DNA from: Deltaproteobacteria bacterium
GTDB lineage: Bacteria; Desulfobacterota; GWC2-55-46; S146-70
Reading direction: 5' to 3'
Length of the DNA: 6,823 nucleotides
NCBI GenBank assembly: GCA_015492395.1
Contig: WGFD01000184.1
Span: 1 to 6,823, forward strand
Shown: in pieces, positions 6,597 to 6,823 of the stretch
Layout: each line of letters opens with the position of its first letter
Position numbering within the stretch: position 1 is the first letter of the stretch
The notes under the pieces: generated by a model
The model's database searches: none
What the model was told of the DNA's origin: nothing
Seen by the model: only the letters and a program-made list of their open reading frames with translations
Position numbers and translations under genes: made by a program

Positions 6597-6620
6597 ATAT
6601 GATATGGCTTTATATCATAT
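6597..6620. repeat. 9-bp inverted repeat overlapping the cbpAB promoter
   Basis: ATATGATAT (6597-6605) and ATATCATAT (6612-6620) are perfect inverted copies 6 bases apart. The dyad covers the -10 and most of the spacer of the proximal promoter, the usual place for a repressor operator. It could also be AT-rich chance, since A/T-only words form dyads easily. No regulator gene is nearby. Confidence 0.55.
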
Positions 6621-6627
6621 AAGTCAA
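6599..6627 (-). promoter_or_regulatory. Sigma70 promoter of the riboswitch-cbpAB transcript
   Basis: TTGACT (6627-6622) and TATCAT (6604-6599) on the minus strand are separated by exactly 17 bases, each matching consensus at 5 of 6 positions. Transcription would begin about 6590-6593, right at the 5' side of the riboswitch P1, giving a leader of about 290 bases before cbpA. Confidence 0.82.
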
Positions 6628-6637
6628 GGAATTTAGC

Positions 6638-6680
6638 AGTCCGGTGACGATATTGCGGCATATCGTGAAGATACAGGACT
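6638..6680. repeat. Compound hairpin upstream of the cbpAB promoter
   Basis: An inner 7-bp stem ACGATAT/ATATCGT (6647-6653 with 6660-6666) closes a 6-base loop, and an outer stem AGTCC/GGACT (6638-6642 with 6676-6680) encloses it across an internal loop. No T-run follows on either strand, so it is not a simple terminator. It would lie in the transcript from the distal promoter. Confidence 0.5.
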
Positions 6681-6723
6681 TCCCCCAAAAATCATATCTG
6701 TTTGAGTGTAACCTTTTGAGAGT

Positions 6724-6753
6724 ATTATAGAATATGTTTTTGCGAAGTGTCAG
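6724..6753 (-). promoter_or_regulatory. Second, distal sigma70 promoter reading toward cbpAB
   Basis: CTGACA (6753-6748) and a perfect TATAAT (6729-6724) lie 18 bases apart on the minus strand. Transcription would start near 6717 and run through the compound hairpin into the cobalamin riboswitch. A 16-codon frame with a good AGGAGG site (ATG 6800, TGA 6750-6752) overlaps it. I see nothing else in 6754-6823. Confidence 0.55.
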
Positions 6754-6823
6754 GGGCGTTTTTTTGGGGAAAATGGGGGAACTTTTTGCAGGTCTTCCAT
6801 AAGGAAGCCTCCTTTGGTATAAA

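Noticed and set aside
6788..6797. GAAGACCTGC on the minus strand, identical to ten bases of the B12 box, possibly a second cobalamin switch
   Set aside because: The bases before it do not fit the aptamer and the window ends 26 bases further on, so a tandem or decayed switch cannot be supported without more sequence.
1..6823. tRNA, rRNA, CRISPR array, insertion sequence or phage genes
   Set aside because: No cloverleaf, array of spaced repeats, transposase-like or phage-like reading was found on either strand.

Overview
Every gene I can support lies on the minus strand, so transcription runs from high to low coordinates. The window looks like bacterial chromosome of moderate GC. A separate glycyl-tRNA synthetase alpha chain, a long MgtE, a response regulator fused to PilZ, and a cobalamin-switched CbpA/CbpB-type cassette suggest a Gram-negative anaerobe of the Desulfobacterota/Nitrospirota kind. 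That placement is inference; there is no rRNA or other strong marker.

Region 1 (1-3044) is a housekeeping run in the order mgtE, recO, glyQ. MgtE (Mg2+ channel) and RecO (recombination repair) overlap as ATGA. GlyQ follows after a 118-bp gap and runs off the left edge about 25-30 residues short of its usual length; glyS would be expected next. Region 2 (3045-3528) has no convincing gene but holds five perfect stem-loops and a weak promoter candidate for mgtE. Region 3 (3529-4434) encodes a receiver-PilZ protein, preceded by a possible 43-residue small protein with a good ribosome binding site. Region 4 (4435-4741) has no gene; it holds a GC-rich patch with an 18-bp tandem repeat and short dyads.

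Region 5 (4742-6627) is the most interesting part. It is a compact ribosomally made, post-translationally modified peptide (RiPP) cassette. Reading along the minus strand there is a near-consensus sigma70 promoter with a 9-bp inverted repeat over its -10 side, a cobalamin riboswitch with a canonical B12 box, a strong intrinsic terminator with a visible competing antiterminator pairing, a 47-residue lysine-rich peptide with one cysteine (CbpA-like), and a radical SAM/SPASM maturase (CbpB-like) joined to it by a TAATG overlap. The likely logic is that cellular cobalamin sets whether transcription passes the terminator, and the peptide and its modifying enzyme are then made together. The modification, the final product and its role cannot be read from sequence. 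Region 6 (6628-6823) holds a second good minus-strand promoter and a compound hairpin, both pointing towards the cassette.

The cassette types are known as families. What looks poorly described is the peptide's chemistry and role, the sign of the switch, and the double promoter with its dyad.
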